A stretch of 64,000 nt of DNA from Lineolata rhizophorae (lineage: Eukaryota > Ascomycota > Dothideomycetes > Lineolatales > Lineolataceae), in the NCBI GenBank assembly GCA_010093515.1, contig MU001685.1, positions 537,851 through 601,850 on the forward strand, read 5' to 3'. The notes below the pieces were generated by a model that worked only from the letters and a program-made list of their open reading frames with translations, searched no databases and was not told the DNA's origin. Both the position numbers and the translations under genes were made by a program. Positions 46,501 to 57,250 of this stretch are shown one piece after another. Within the stretch, counting starts at the first letter, position 1, and each line of letters begins with the position of its first letter.

Positions 46501-47300
46501 TCCTCGCTCTCTTCCTCTCCCTTGCTTGCTCTGACCCCTCGTCCCCGGCCGTGCCGCGTGCCCGTGGGCCTCTGCTTTTTGGCGCGGCGCACCGCGACGC
46601 GCGTAGATCGGGCGAGGCGACGATCCCGCCGTCAGGGTCCTCGGTCGGTTCCCGTTCGTTGGTCGGTTTCTCGTCTGGCCCCGCAGCGAGCGGCGGCCGC
46701 GTGAGCCCTTCCATCCTGAGTGGAGGGTTCCTTGGGCGCGTTCGCAGATGGCATGGGAGAAATCGGAGGATGGAACTGGCTGACCAGCGTAGGGAGCACA
46801 ACCCGTTCGAACAAACCCGAGCTCTTGTATGCACCCGGGCTCCCCTCGGGCCGGTCCCGTCATCCTTTCCCCATAGCCGGCGGGCCTTACCCAGAGATAG
46901 CAGCCGCCTTCACTAATCCACCCCCTCCCCGGCTCAACCTCCCTCCATATTAAAATCCGCAACTCCACGAACACACCACGGCCGCCAACCTGCTTCTCGA
47001 GCACGCTGCTATTAACTTCCAAGTTCTTTCACTTTACTCATATGCCCCAACTGGCCGCGGTTGCGCAGGTCGCTGCGACGTGACCTTTTTGCTGGTTCCG
47101 CGAACCGCAGCCAGCGAGCTCGCACCTGCACCATTGTCCCAGCGGAGGAAGTTGCGGGCAATCCAAGGCGGAGGGAGCGACCGGCTCCGCGGCGGCTCAC
47201 TTGGCCCACCAAATTCCTTGCCCTCTCTATCCTGCCTTCAAACCTTCCAACCTCACTCGACCCTTCCTGCCTTCGTTCAAAAGCAATCGTGCCGCCCGTC
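43587..47300. other. Large intergenic region, AT-rich on the left
   Basis: From 43740 to about 45760 the sequence is AT-rich and shows no supported gene. From 45780 to 47300 it is GC-rich with overlapping Arg/Ser/Pro-rich frames on both strands (the largest near 45916-46704 plus and 46219-47022 minus); neither has a recognisable domain. A TATTAAAA-like element near 46949 and C/T-rich sequence after 47200 suggest the promoter and leader of the hydrolase gene at 47301. Confidence 0.5.
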
Positions 47301-49419
47301 ATGGACCTCGTAGGCATCGCCGCCACGGCGTACGGTTTCTTCGTCATGGTCTTTCTCATCTCCACCGCTTACATCGACAACTGGTTCCGGCGGTCAGTCC
47401 ATCCCCGCGTCAGCAAGAAGGACCTTGAAGCCGGTATGTTTTCGTTTCCAGCGCACTTTTCAATTTACTGTCAGATCACCGTGCATAATTTCTGAACCCC
47501 CACATCTCCGTTATCTGCTTCCGCGCCTTCTTGACACCGCTTAACTCGGCCCTCCGCTGCTTCCGCCCTCGTCAAGGTTGAAAAGGTTGGAAAACACAAT
47601 TTGCTAATTTCCAATTGCCTCGCCGGCGCGCGTCGGCAATCCGCTCTCATGCAGCTCGAGCAAAGTACTGGGACCTTGCCGGCACGCCCTTCGGGCTCCG
47701 GCACGCCTTCTTCACCGCCCGTGACGGCACTAAGCTGCACTATGTGACGTCGGCCCCGGCCGCCGGCTCTTCAGCTTCCGCGCCGAAGTCCAACCTCGTC
47801 ATCTTCGTCCACGGCTTCCCCGACAGCTGGGTGCTGTGGCGGCGCCTGTTGGCGTCGGAGCGGCTGCGCGCGAGCAGCACGCTGGTCGCTGTCGACCTCC
47901 CCGGCTACGGCGGCAGCGACAGCCTGGACAGGTATGGCGCGGACGAGGTGCTGGAGATTCTGGTGGCCTTTGCGTACGCGATGAGGGGGGAGTACCTGCC
48001 GGAGGAGCTCGAGGAGAGGGGCAGAGTGGTGGTCGTGGGGCATGACTGGGGAAGTCTAATCGGGAGTCGGTTGGCGGCTGAGGCGCCGGAGTTGGCGGAT
48101 AGGTTTGTGCTTATTGGCGGAGTGATTGTGAGTTCTCTTACTTTCCTTCTTTCCTCCTTACCTCTCTACCTACCCTTGTCCCATACTTCCCACCCAATTC
48201 TCTCTCCCACAAACTCCCTTACGCTAACATCCTCCTCCTTCCCCAGCCCCACCACGTCCTCACCAGCGCGTCGGAACGCATCGCCTCGGCCCGCCAGATG
48301 CTCCACACCTGGACGACGCGGCCCCGCTCGCTGCGCTTGATCCGCACCGCGCTCGCCACCCTCTCCCCCGTCCTCGCCCAGCTCCGCCGCTCCGGCTACG
48401 TCTTCGCCTTCCGGCTGCCGCGCCCCTTCGCCGGCCTCATCGGCACCGCCGCCGGCGCCTGGTTCCTGCGCGTCACGCACTCGCTGCACGTCGGCCCGCG
48501 GCGGCCGCGGCCGCAGCTGGAGAGGACGCCGGCGGCCGAGGCGATGGCGGCGTCGGTCGGGCCCGGCCCGGCGCAGTTGGGCGAGGGCGCCGGCGACGAG
48601 AGGGGCTACGACGAGGCCGCCCTGCGGCGCCGCGACCGAGACGCCGGCTGGATGGACAAGATCGGCCTGTACCGCGACGGCCTGTTCTCGGGGCGCTGGA
48701 CCAAGAGCGTCGAGACGATGCTCGCGCTGCGGGAGCTGGAAATGGAAGCCGACGCGGCAGCGGCAGCGGCGGCGGCGGCGGCAGCGGCGAGGAGGACGAG
48801 GAGAAGTAGCAGCGGCGCCGACGCCAGCCCGAGCGCCAGCCCCGTCGAGCCGCCGGCCGCGCACAAGAGCCCGCGCCACGACTCGGCCGTCGTGGCGAGC
48901 GCGTCGCAGCACGACGGGAGCGGCGCCGCCGGCGGCGAGCGCAAGGGCAGCACCGGCTCCGCTAGCCCGACGGCGGCGCGGCGCGGCAACCACAACCACA
49001 GCAACCATCAGCAGCAGCAGCAGCACCGCCGCACGTCGTCGCTGCTGCTGCAGGACCCGCCGCGGGGGGCGCTGCGCGCGCCGGCCGCGCTGGTGTGGGG
49101 CGGCGAAGACGCCGCGTTCGAGGGGCGGCTGTGCGCGGCGGCGCTCGGGGAGTACTTGGTGGCGGGCGGGAGCGGGGCGGTGGTGGTGGAGGGGGCGGGG
49201 CATTGGGTGCCGGTGGAGGGGGAGGGGGAAAAGGAGGAAGAGGGGCAGGGGCAGGGGAGCGCGGGGGGTGGGTGGAGGTTGGTGGAGGGGGTGGTGGCGG
49301 GGTGGGGGGTTGGTGGTTGTGAGGGGGAGGAGGAAGAGGGTGGTGGTGGTGGTGGAGGTGGGTTGAGGGGGGTTTTGGACGGGTTGGGGTTGCGGGTGAG
49401 GTGGGTTGCGGAGAGGTAG
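47301..49419 (+). CDS. Membrane-anchored alpha/beta hydrolase, epoxide hydrolase-like
   Basis: A 592-residue alpha/beta hydrolase. Exons: 47301-47433, 47655-48127 and 48247-49419. Residues 4-26 form an N-terminal membrane anchor (IAATAYGFFVMVFLISTAYI). The core has the oxyanion motif HGFPDSW, the strand VAVDLPGYGGSD, and the nucleophile elbow VVGHDWGSLIG with Asp as nucleophile, as in epoxide hydrolases and haloalkane dehalogenases, not lipases. The late strand APAALVWGGEDAAF probably carries the acid, and VVVEGAGHWVPVE the catalytic His. Between the cap and the acid strand lies a low-complexity insertion of about 120 residues with runs of Ala, Ser, His and Gln. A second, Gly/Glu-rich insertion follows the catalytic His. 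Both are probably surface loops. Substrate unknown; ER localisation is inferred. Confidence 0.87.
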
Positions 49420-51904
49420 GGAGGGAGAGGTGTGGGTAGGTTGGGGAGCCTTTTTTTTCTTCTTTTTTTTGTGGAGAGGGAAAAGAGAGCAAGTGAGCGA
49501 CGAGGCGTGCGAGTATGGGATGGACCTTGCTCCTCCTTTCCCCTTGTACTTTACATTTTGCTCTTTTGTTGTGGCTGCGACGGGAATCTGTAGAATAGCA
49601 TGCATGAATGGGACGACTCTTTTGTACTTGGTTATGTTGTCTTCTCTGCGCCGCCGTATTTTGAGGCGAGTTCTGCGAAGGAGGGGGGAGGTGGTCGGCG
49701 TCGGGGTAAGTACAGTGGACGGTCTTTATAAAGAGCCCAGGGCTGAGTTGGGAGGTCTGTGGATTTGATTAGATTGGATAGGGACTTAACCTTTTTTTGG
49801 GGGAGAAGTGAGCATACGAGAGAGTTACGGAGTGAACAGCGATGGATGTGGTGGATGTGTAGGATAGACGGCCTGTGGGGGCCGTTTAGGTTCTATTTAT
49901 GCCTGGCGTTTAGACAGGTGCAATACCCACGTAGCTGACCTGCGACCGCGCCTGGCTGCTAAAGAGCAGGAGAGATACGTAGGTAACTCCGCGTGGTGGA
50001 ATGCATTTCGTCCCGTCTTCTAGACAATTGGTCATGTGGGAAATCATTTTCGTCCTCATTTTCAAAATATCTCTTTTCCTTTTACTTTGTTTTCTTCTCC
50101 CTGTTTTCCTCAGCGCAGGTGGCGTGTCGTACAGGTAACTGGGTATTAGGGCCCTGGAGCCGTTTGTCGCTGGCCCCATGCATCCAAGGGGAACCCCGGC
50201 CATTGCCGTTGCCCGCGGCGGGGTTGAGCTTCTGCAATCCAGATATGCACACACGGCCCTAGCCTCGTAGTAAGCCGGCCGCCGTGCTGCCGGATTGCCG
50301 CGCAGGGAAACGGTTACAGATTGTCGCATGGGGGAGCACCTCACCAGCTGACTGCAGCTTGCGTTCTACTGATAATCCCATCACCGCGGGAGCGGGAGAT
50401 CGCACGCGCCCGTTTCGGACGGAATGGGCTCGAATGGCGCGAATGAAGGTACGTACGTACACGTCACAACGTCAGTAGGGCTCTCCCTTCCCCACACCCG
50501 GACGGAAGCGGGGGGCGGCGCTGCGGTGACGGCCGGCACGTGGTCGCTCGGAGGTTGGAGATCTTTTCCTGGTGTAGCAGTCCCGAGAGAGGTGATGGGC
50601 GGGGTGGGTTTCGAGTCTATGTACATACTACGTAGACGAGTAGGTACCCACGCAACCCACGATAACTACTCCGTACCTTGAGTGCGTATGTAGGTAGTAT
50701 GTACATATGTACCCACTTATCCGGCAGCGGTAGTGGCGGAGGAGCGAATCCCCCCGGGGACCGGGGCGTTCCCTGCCGAGGCTCCAGAGTGGCGCGAGCG
50801 AGCGGCCGGCCGAAGCCGCGCACGGTGTCGCACTGGGCCAAAGCTCCTACCCCCCTCCCCGAGTTTTGATGCCGGGACGGGGCCGAGGGGACGGGTGCGA
50901 GCGAGATTGGAGGCGAGAGCATTGTTTATTCTTCTCAGGCCACCGTGATTTCAACTGCGTTTCTGTCATCTGGCAAAGTCTGCAATTGCAATTTTGTCCG
51001 CGCCTCTATCGTCCTTGCAGGCGCGGGGACAGCTCTGTGTATTGTAGAGGTGGTTGCACGGCGAAACATGTTTCTAGAAGCTGTTGTTTGACCTTGTCGG
51101 GCGGGGAAGCAGCTTGGGTGGGGGAGAGCCAATTGCGAAACAGAGCGGAAGGAAAAGGAAAGCCCCTCGATCCCGTCTGGAGACGCGCATGGGAACAGAA
51201 GGGAGGGGGCCTGGTAGGAGAGTAAAAGCTAAGCTATGACGCCGCGGGAGCTACCCCGAGCTACCTACTTACGTCGTAGGCCGTAGGTCGTAGTTGCCAG
51301 CCCGCGGACGGGCAGCGCTGCCGAGCTGGCCGCATGATCACGCTCGTCCTGCCTACATAGGCCCGACGGGCAACCACCACCGGCCAAACAAGGTGCGTGC
51401 GCTGCGTCGCTGCCGTTGCTGCTGCTGCGGGGAACCCGTCCCTCTTGCCTCCATTCCTCCCCGTCGCCTGCCACCGGCCACGGCCGCCAACCGGAGCTCG
51501 ACCCTCCTGCTGCCGAGCTGTCTTCGCGCCTGCCCAGAGCAGCTCTCTCTGTCCGTCTGTCCGTTCTCCCTTCCTTCCCCGCCACAGCTGCAGCTTCTGG
51601 CGAAGACGTCACGTTCCCCGGCGCTGCACCCCCAATCTCTCCTCCCTCCCTCGCCGGCCTGGCCTCTCTCTCTTTCTGTTTCCTCCCCAACCCACGGCGG
51701 AGCAGGGGCTTTGCGAAGCGCCTCTCCATCCACCCGGCCATTTCTTTTGTTTGGCTGCCTTGATAGCACCAGAGCGAGCACCCGTCGGTTTTCGCGCCGC
51801 GCCGAGCTGAAGGCGGAGAGCTCCTCTCTTCTGCTGCTGCCCTGCGCGCGGCGCACGCCAGCCGGCGCCCGGCCTCACCACGCGCCTCGGTCCCGCCATC
51901 CACC
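49420..51904. other. Intergenic region upstream of glycogenin
   Basis: The G-rich tail of the hydrolase gene runs on to about 49440. No supported gene. Near 50440-50720 there are several short palindromic TACGTA- and GTACATA-type sequences. From 51390 to 51900 the plus strand is C/T-rich, typical of a promoter and 5' leader; the overlapping frames there (both strands) have no recognisable domain. Confidence 0.5.
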
Positions 51905-54900
51905 ATGGCAACCGCCGCCGGCGAGGATGCCTACTGCACGGTAAACCGGCACCCGATCCGTCACGCTCCCGCAGCAGGCGGCCGGCGCCGCTCCGCCAGC
52001 TGCCCCGAAAATCTTTGCTGACCGGGCCTGCAGCTTCTCATGAGCGACAATTACCTGCCAGGTCTGCGATGCCGTCCCAATTGCTCTTGGTCGGGCGGCG
52101 GAGGGAATCACGCGTGATGCTGATGTTTTCGCAGGAGCTGCCGTCCTAGCCCACTCGCTCCGAGATGCGGGCACCACCAAGAAGCTGGCCGTCATGGCTA
52201 CCTTGGACGCTCTGTCCGCCGATACCGTCGGCGTGCTCAAAGTATGAATGTGATTTTTTTTTCCCTTTTCCCTTTTCCCTTTTCGTTTTTCATGTTTGGG
52301 CCAATTAATATGGCAAAGAAAAAGTGGCCTCCCAATTACCTGCCATGTTCACTTTGTGCTGAAGCTTATCTCGTGCCTTTCCCTTCTGCTCGGCATAGGA
52401 GCTCTACGACTACGTGATCCCGGTCGATCGAATCGGCAACCCGAACCCTGCAAACCTGTTCCACATGGACCGTGCCGACCTGCTGTACGCCTTCACCAAG
52501 ATCGCGCTGTGGCGGCAGACGCAGTTCCGCAAGCTTGTGTACCTGGACGCCGACGTGGTCGTGCTCCGCGCTCTCGACGAGCTGTTCGATCTCCCGCACG
52601 CTTTCGCCGCGGCACCAGACGTCGGCTGGCCCGACGCCTTCAACACGGGTGTCATGGTGCTGACGCCCAACATGGGCGACTACTGGGCGCTGCGTACTCT
52701 AGCTGCCAGCGGCGACAGCTTCGACGGCGCCGACCAGGGCTTGCTAAACCAGTACTTTGAGCATCGTAACTGGCACCGCCTTAGCTTCAGGTACAACTGC
52801 ACGCCCAACGCCCAGTACCAGTGGGAGCCCGCGTACCGGTATTACAAGAGCAACATTGGGGCCGTGCACTTCATTGGCAAGGACAAACCGTGGAGAAAGG
52901 GGAGGCAGGCTGTAAGTGCCAAAGGCGGCACCGGCGTGTACAATGAGTTGTTGAGCCGCTGGTGGGCCGTCTATGATCGCCATCTCAAGGCCCCGGTGAG
53001 TTCTTCCCGACGTAAACAGTTTACTTTGATGTCGAAGTGGGTTGGTGGCTGCTAGATATGCTGATCCTTCCGTGTTCTAACCCCTCCCAGACCACGGCCT
53101 ACGTGCCCGGCCACTACGCACCGTCCACGACGGTACAGCGCTATGTCACTGGCGAATCCACCCGCGCCGATTTTGGCATCACCGCATTCGCACAAGCGCC
53201 AGCTCCCGCGCCTCCGGCGCCTCAGCCAGAGGCCGCGGTCATGACCACCGAACCCACCTTTACGGAGCAGGGCGAGCCCGCCGAGAACATACAGCAGGGC
53301 ATCGTGGAGCCGACGCCGACGGCGGAACAGCGCCGCTTCTCAGCACCCCAGGTGGAGTGGGATGCCACGCGGTGAGCGCCCCTTCACTACTTCTTTGTTT
53401 TCTTATTACCCAGGACCGTCAATTGACAGTGTTTCGTATTAGATCTGCACCGCCAGCCGAGTCGAAGCCGGAGGCGGAGCACTTCCCGACCCAGCAATAC
53501 CACTTCACGTCGGACCCGGAGCCCTTCCACGCGCCGCAGTCGTACCCGGAACCTCCCAAGGACATGTGGTACCAGATGCCCAGCACGCCGCGCGCGGCCG
53601 AGGCGGCACGGCCCCCTCCCATATTCCCATGGGAGCGCGAGCATGATATGCCCAAGCCGACGCGCGTCTTTCCCGAAGACTTGCCGCCACCGCCGCTGCC
53701 GGTTGTTGAGCCATCACCGACGGCGTCAAGCGCCGGCACCGCGCCCAGCGAGCAGCTGGACAGGGGCAGCGATGACTCGACCCCACCACCGAACATGCCA
53801 CCCAAGGTGGCCCCGGGCCCGTCGCCCGAGCAGTCGTGGCAGGCCTTCGGCCAGTCGGCGGCGAACGCATGGGATGCGGTGCCGGGCATCGAGCGTTACG
53901 TGCGAGCTGTGATGCAAGCGCAAGGGCAGCGAGTGCCAGGCCCGACGGTGCCGCCGGGCAGTGTAGGTGGCATTGAAGCAGGAGAAGGAGGAAGGGTGCT
54001 GTCGCCGCCGCCGAGAGGCCCGGCTGGGGCGTCGGCAGGGAGACGCGAATCGCTCATATTGACGGACTTCCCGACGGCGGTGGAGCGGCCGTCGCTGCCG
54101 GTGACACCGGCGCCGATACGGCGGCCGACATTTTGGGGCGGCGAGAGGGACGAGAGCGGGGCGTTGCCGGCGGCGGAGGGGGTGCCGGACCAGGCTGATT
54201 GGGTAGGTCGACTTGACTTTCCTTCTTCTTCTTCCGCGGGTTTTTCGGCCGTGGCGGCGGGGGACGACGTCGTCGCCGCGCTGGACCGTGCAGCTGGGGC
54301 TTCATCTTCTGGTGCTGCTGCTATGCTGTCTGCTTTTTCGCATACGCTGCTCGAGAGGGGGAGGCACGACGAGGTGCCGAGTTTCCTGAGGCCGGTGGAG
54401 GGAGCTAGGGGTGAGGAGCCGGCGGGCGAGGGCGCGGGGGGAGGTTCCGAGAGCCAGTTCGGGCTGTGTCCTAGGTGCGGTCTCGTGGAGAAGGGGGACG
54501 TGTTCAGGCGCTGCTTTGTCGAGGCGGAGAAGCGGGCGAGTGAGGCGGTCGCGGAAATGGATCGTGGGCGAGAAGCTGGTCATGGCACTGCTCCTAGGGC
54601 CGCCCCTCCTGCTCCCCCACGGCCTGGACCGCACCCGCCGCCTCCAGAGGCTGCACCGGCAGCTCCTGTCCCTGCTCCGCCGTCAGGCGCCCCGAGTGCG
54701 GTCGAGCCCGCCACGAGGGTGTTCCGCGATCCTCCACAACACCCTCCTACGACTTCTACCACTGCTGCTACTACTCCACCGTGGTCTCGTCCGCCGCCCG
54801 CCGTTGCTCCGGTGAAAAAGAGTCTCTCGCCGGCAACGCCTCCGCCGCAGAAACGGGAGCCGTTCTACTTCCCATCGTCGCAGCTGCCGATGCACTTGCG

Positions 54901-55594
54901 GCCGAAGCCGAAGGCGGCGCCGGCGGAGACGGGCAAGGAGGAGGGCAAGGAAGAGACCGCGGGGCAAGTGGCTGGCGCGTCAGCCGTTGCTCCTGCTGCT
55001 GCTTCCAACAAGCCCTCTACTGGTGCCGGGGAGGAAGGCGCCGCTAGCACCGCCACCACCACCGCCGCCCCTCCTGCAGCGCCTGAAGAGCCCCGGCCGA
55101 CGACCGGACCCGAGGCCGCGTCGCCGGAAGGCAAAGCGGCCGTTCAACCGAATCCGCGCGAGCTACCGCGGAGGCGGATGTCTTCGTCGGAGATGTCAGG
55201 CGCGACGACGCTGGCGGGGACGGAGTGGGAGGAGGGCGCTGCGGCTAGGGAGAAAGAGAGGGAGAGGGAACGGGAGCGGGAAAAGCACGAAGAGGTGGAG
55301 AAGCCGCATTTCACCCGCGTGTTTCCGCTGCCCGGGGATGTGATTCCGTACTCGTTTTTGAGGAAGGATGAGCGTGAGGGCGGTGGGAAAGACGAGTCGA
55401 CGGCGGCTAGTACCACCGCGGCAGCGGATACGACGAGCGCGAAGAGTGGGGATGCAGAGGCAGCAGTAGCAACAGAAGCAGCAGCAACAGCAGCGCGAGC
55501 AGCGAGAGCGTCACCACCAGCAGCGGCGACGGCGGGAGCGGCAAAAGAGGAGGGGACTGGGACCGTGTCCTCGCCTGTAGCTGTCACGTCGTAA
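51905..55594 (+). CDS. Glycogenin (GT8 self-glucosylating glycogen primer)
   Basis: Glycogenin attaches glucose from UDP-glucose to its own tyrosine to prime glycogen synthesis. Exons: 51905-51940, 52034-52061, 52135-52241, 52399-52995, 53091-53371 and 53443-55594, giving 1066 residues. The GT8 domain covers about 1-260. It contains LLMSDNYLPGAAVLAHSLRD, the metal-binding DxD in KLVYLDADVVVLRALDELF (near 105), FNTGVMVLTPN, DQGLLNQYF, and SNIGAVHFIGKDKPW. The self-glucosylated Tyr probably lies in the YQWEPAYRYY segment but cannot be assigned with certainty. After it come fungal glycogenin tail motifs: KDMWYQMPSTP, FPWEREHDMPKPTRVFPED, and two further TRVF units. Between them are long Pro/Ala/Glu-rich, probably disordered stretches; a C-x2-C-containing patch (FGLCPRCGLVEKGD) occurs near 710. 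The true end may lie further on (see 56119-56943). Confidence 0.93.
52256..52290 (+). repeat. Tandem TTTTCCC repeat in a glycogenin intron
   Basis: Three to four head-to-tail TTTTCCC units lie just inside intron 3 of the glycogenin gene, followed by a T-rich stretch. A simple slippage repeat; it makes a pyrimidine tract far from the acceptor at 52398. Confidence 0.85.
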
Positions 55595-56118
55595 AAGATG
55601 GGAGTAAGGTTTTTATGTGGATGGAGCTTTTCTTTCGATTGTAGTTTCTTTTTCTTCTCCTGTCCATACGTTTCCTTCTGTTGTGCATGGCTTGCGCTTT
55701 CCTCATTTTCTTTCTTCTTTTCAATTTTGCATAACTGCGGTCTTTAATTTGCATAACCGCAGTCCGCGTCGTTTCTTTGCTAATGCATCTGTCATTTCCC
55801 TTGCATTTCCTGAAAAGTTTTTTCCCTCGTTTGTTTTGGAAAAGTTCTGTACTATATGTCCACCATATGTCGTGTCGTGTCTTGTCTTCATGTACTGCAA
55901 AAAAGTTCGATCAGCAGCGCAGAGCAGAGCAGAGGAACCAGCTAATGCATAATGCATAATTTGCTTCTTTTTGCTTTTCATTTCTTCTTGCCAATGCTTT
56001 GGTGGGGAGAGGCAGCCATGCACAACAGAATCAAGCACCCATCGTCGTCGTAAACGCTAGGTAGTCTTCTAGGCGGAAAGCCCCAGCCAGCAGCCAGGCC
56101 AGCCCGGAACCCCCGCAG
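55595..56118. other. T-rich region downstream of the glycogenin stop
   Basis: Pyrimidine-rich sequence (about 55618-55860) typical of a 3' UTR, or part of an unusually long intron if the frame at 56278 belongs to glycogenin. Contains about three AGAGC units at 55919-55934. Confidence 0.5.
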
Positions 56119-56943
56119 ATGAGTAGCAAAAGTAGAATTGCAAAACTAGCAAACCAGGCTAACCCCTTTTGCGTGCTTTTCCCCCCACCCCCCGCCCCTC
56201 CCTCCCCCGCACCATTTCGCGCCGGGAGGGGGGCCAGGGGGGAAGGGAAACGCGAACGACTCTCTTCTCTCCTCCAGAACCCGACCGACATGCTCGAGAA
56301 GCTGCGCCGCAGCTCGCTGCTCGAGTTCGAGCGGCTGCGCCAGGCGCAGGAAGCCGACCCGACGGGCGACAGGCGGCCGACGCCCCGCCGCGAAATGCCC
56401 CGCTCCAGCGTCGCGCTGGCAGCGACGCCGCCGCCGCCGCCCTCGGCCGCCGCCGCCGCCGCCGCCGCCGCCGACGAGTCCGTCATGCCGCGCAGCATGC
56501 GGGATGCGGCAGCGGTGACGGCGGGGGCGACGCCGGGGCCGACGGGGGATGCTGATGGGGCCCGCGGAGAGGGGCTTTGGGGGGGTGAGGTGGGTGTGGG
56601 TGTGGGTGCGGAGGCGGGTGCGGAGGCGGGTGCGGACGAGGATCTGGGCATCGTGCAGCCGCGGCCGGTGTCGGTTGCGGAGGCGGCGGCGAGGGCGGCG
56701 GCGAGGGCGGGTGCGGGGGCGGGCGGGGCGGAGGGGAAGTTTTTCGTGGAGGATTTTAAGGGGGAGGGGGAACAGGAGGAGGGGCAGGATGCTGGGCCGG
56801 TGTTTGGCGAGGTGAGGTTTGAGGGGGGAGGAGGAGGAGGAGAAGAGCGGGGAGAGGCGGCGGGGGCGGGGCCGAGGAAGAGCGAGGGGAGCTTTTCGGC
56901 CGAGGGGGAGTTGGAGGGCGTGGTTAGTCCGACGGAGAGGTGA
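56119..56943 (+). CDS. Uncertain gene or missing 3' exon of glycogenin
   Basis: An open frame of 274 codons with an ATG at 56119. The only part that looks conserved is NPTDMLEKLRRSSLLEFERL, starting at 56278 immediately behind a strong acceptor sequence (a C/T tract ending CCTCCAG). What precedes it is Pro/Arg-rich and resembles translated noncoding DNA. What follows is low complexity (Ala and Gly runs, GVGVGAEAGAEAGADE). I recall fungal glycogenins that end in a similar N/D-P-x-x-x-LEKLRR-SSL motif, and the frame lies on the same strand just behind glycogenin, so a last exon is plausible; no matching donor could be fixed. The alternative is a small independent gene. A minus-strand frame over the same DNA is a shadow. 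Confidence 0.45.
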   Translation: MSSKSRIAKLANQANPFCVLFPPPPAPPSPAPFRAGRGARGEGKRERLSSLLQNPTDMLEKLRRSSLLEFERLRQAQEADPTGDRRPTPRREMPRSSVALAATPPPPPSAAAAAAAAADESVMPRSMRDAAAVTAGATPGPTGDADGARGEGLWGGEVGVGVGAEAGAEAGADEDLGIVQPRPVSVAEAAARAAARAGAGAGGAEGKFFVEDFKGEGEQEEGQDAGPVFGEVRFEGGGGGGEERGEAAGAGPRKSEGSFSAEGELEGVVSPTER

Positions 56944-57225
56944 GGTGGAGGGCTGGGAGCTTAGGGGGAGTGCGTAGTAAATTGAGTAGGATGGTGCGGG
57001 TGGGGGGTGAGCGTGAAGTTGTGTGGAGGTTTGGGGGTTGTCTGCGGCTCTTTTTGAGGAGGGGGGGAGTGGTTGAGATGGTTTGGTGGGCTAGGAGACG
57101 TGGAACGAAAGGTGACGGGACATGATGGGACGGGATGGGGACATGGCAATAATGATCGGTTGGTCTTTTGGTCTCGGCCTAGTTGCTCCTTTCTTTTCTT
57201 TGCGCGCCTTTTTTTTCAACGTGCT

Positions 57226-57250
57226 GCTCTGCTCTGCTCTGCTCTGCTCT
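57226..57250 (+). repeat. (GCTCT)5 microsatellite
   Basis: Five perfect tandem copies of GCTCT. The same pentamer, in other phases or on the other strand, recurs at 55919-55934 and 59072-59090. Confidence 0.97.

Noticed and set aside
45916-47022. Overlapping 262- and 267-codon frames on opposite strands
   Set aside because: Both are Arg/Pro/Ser-rich with no hydrophobic core pattern or domain; typical of GC-rich noncoding DNA ahead of a gene.
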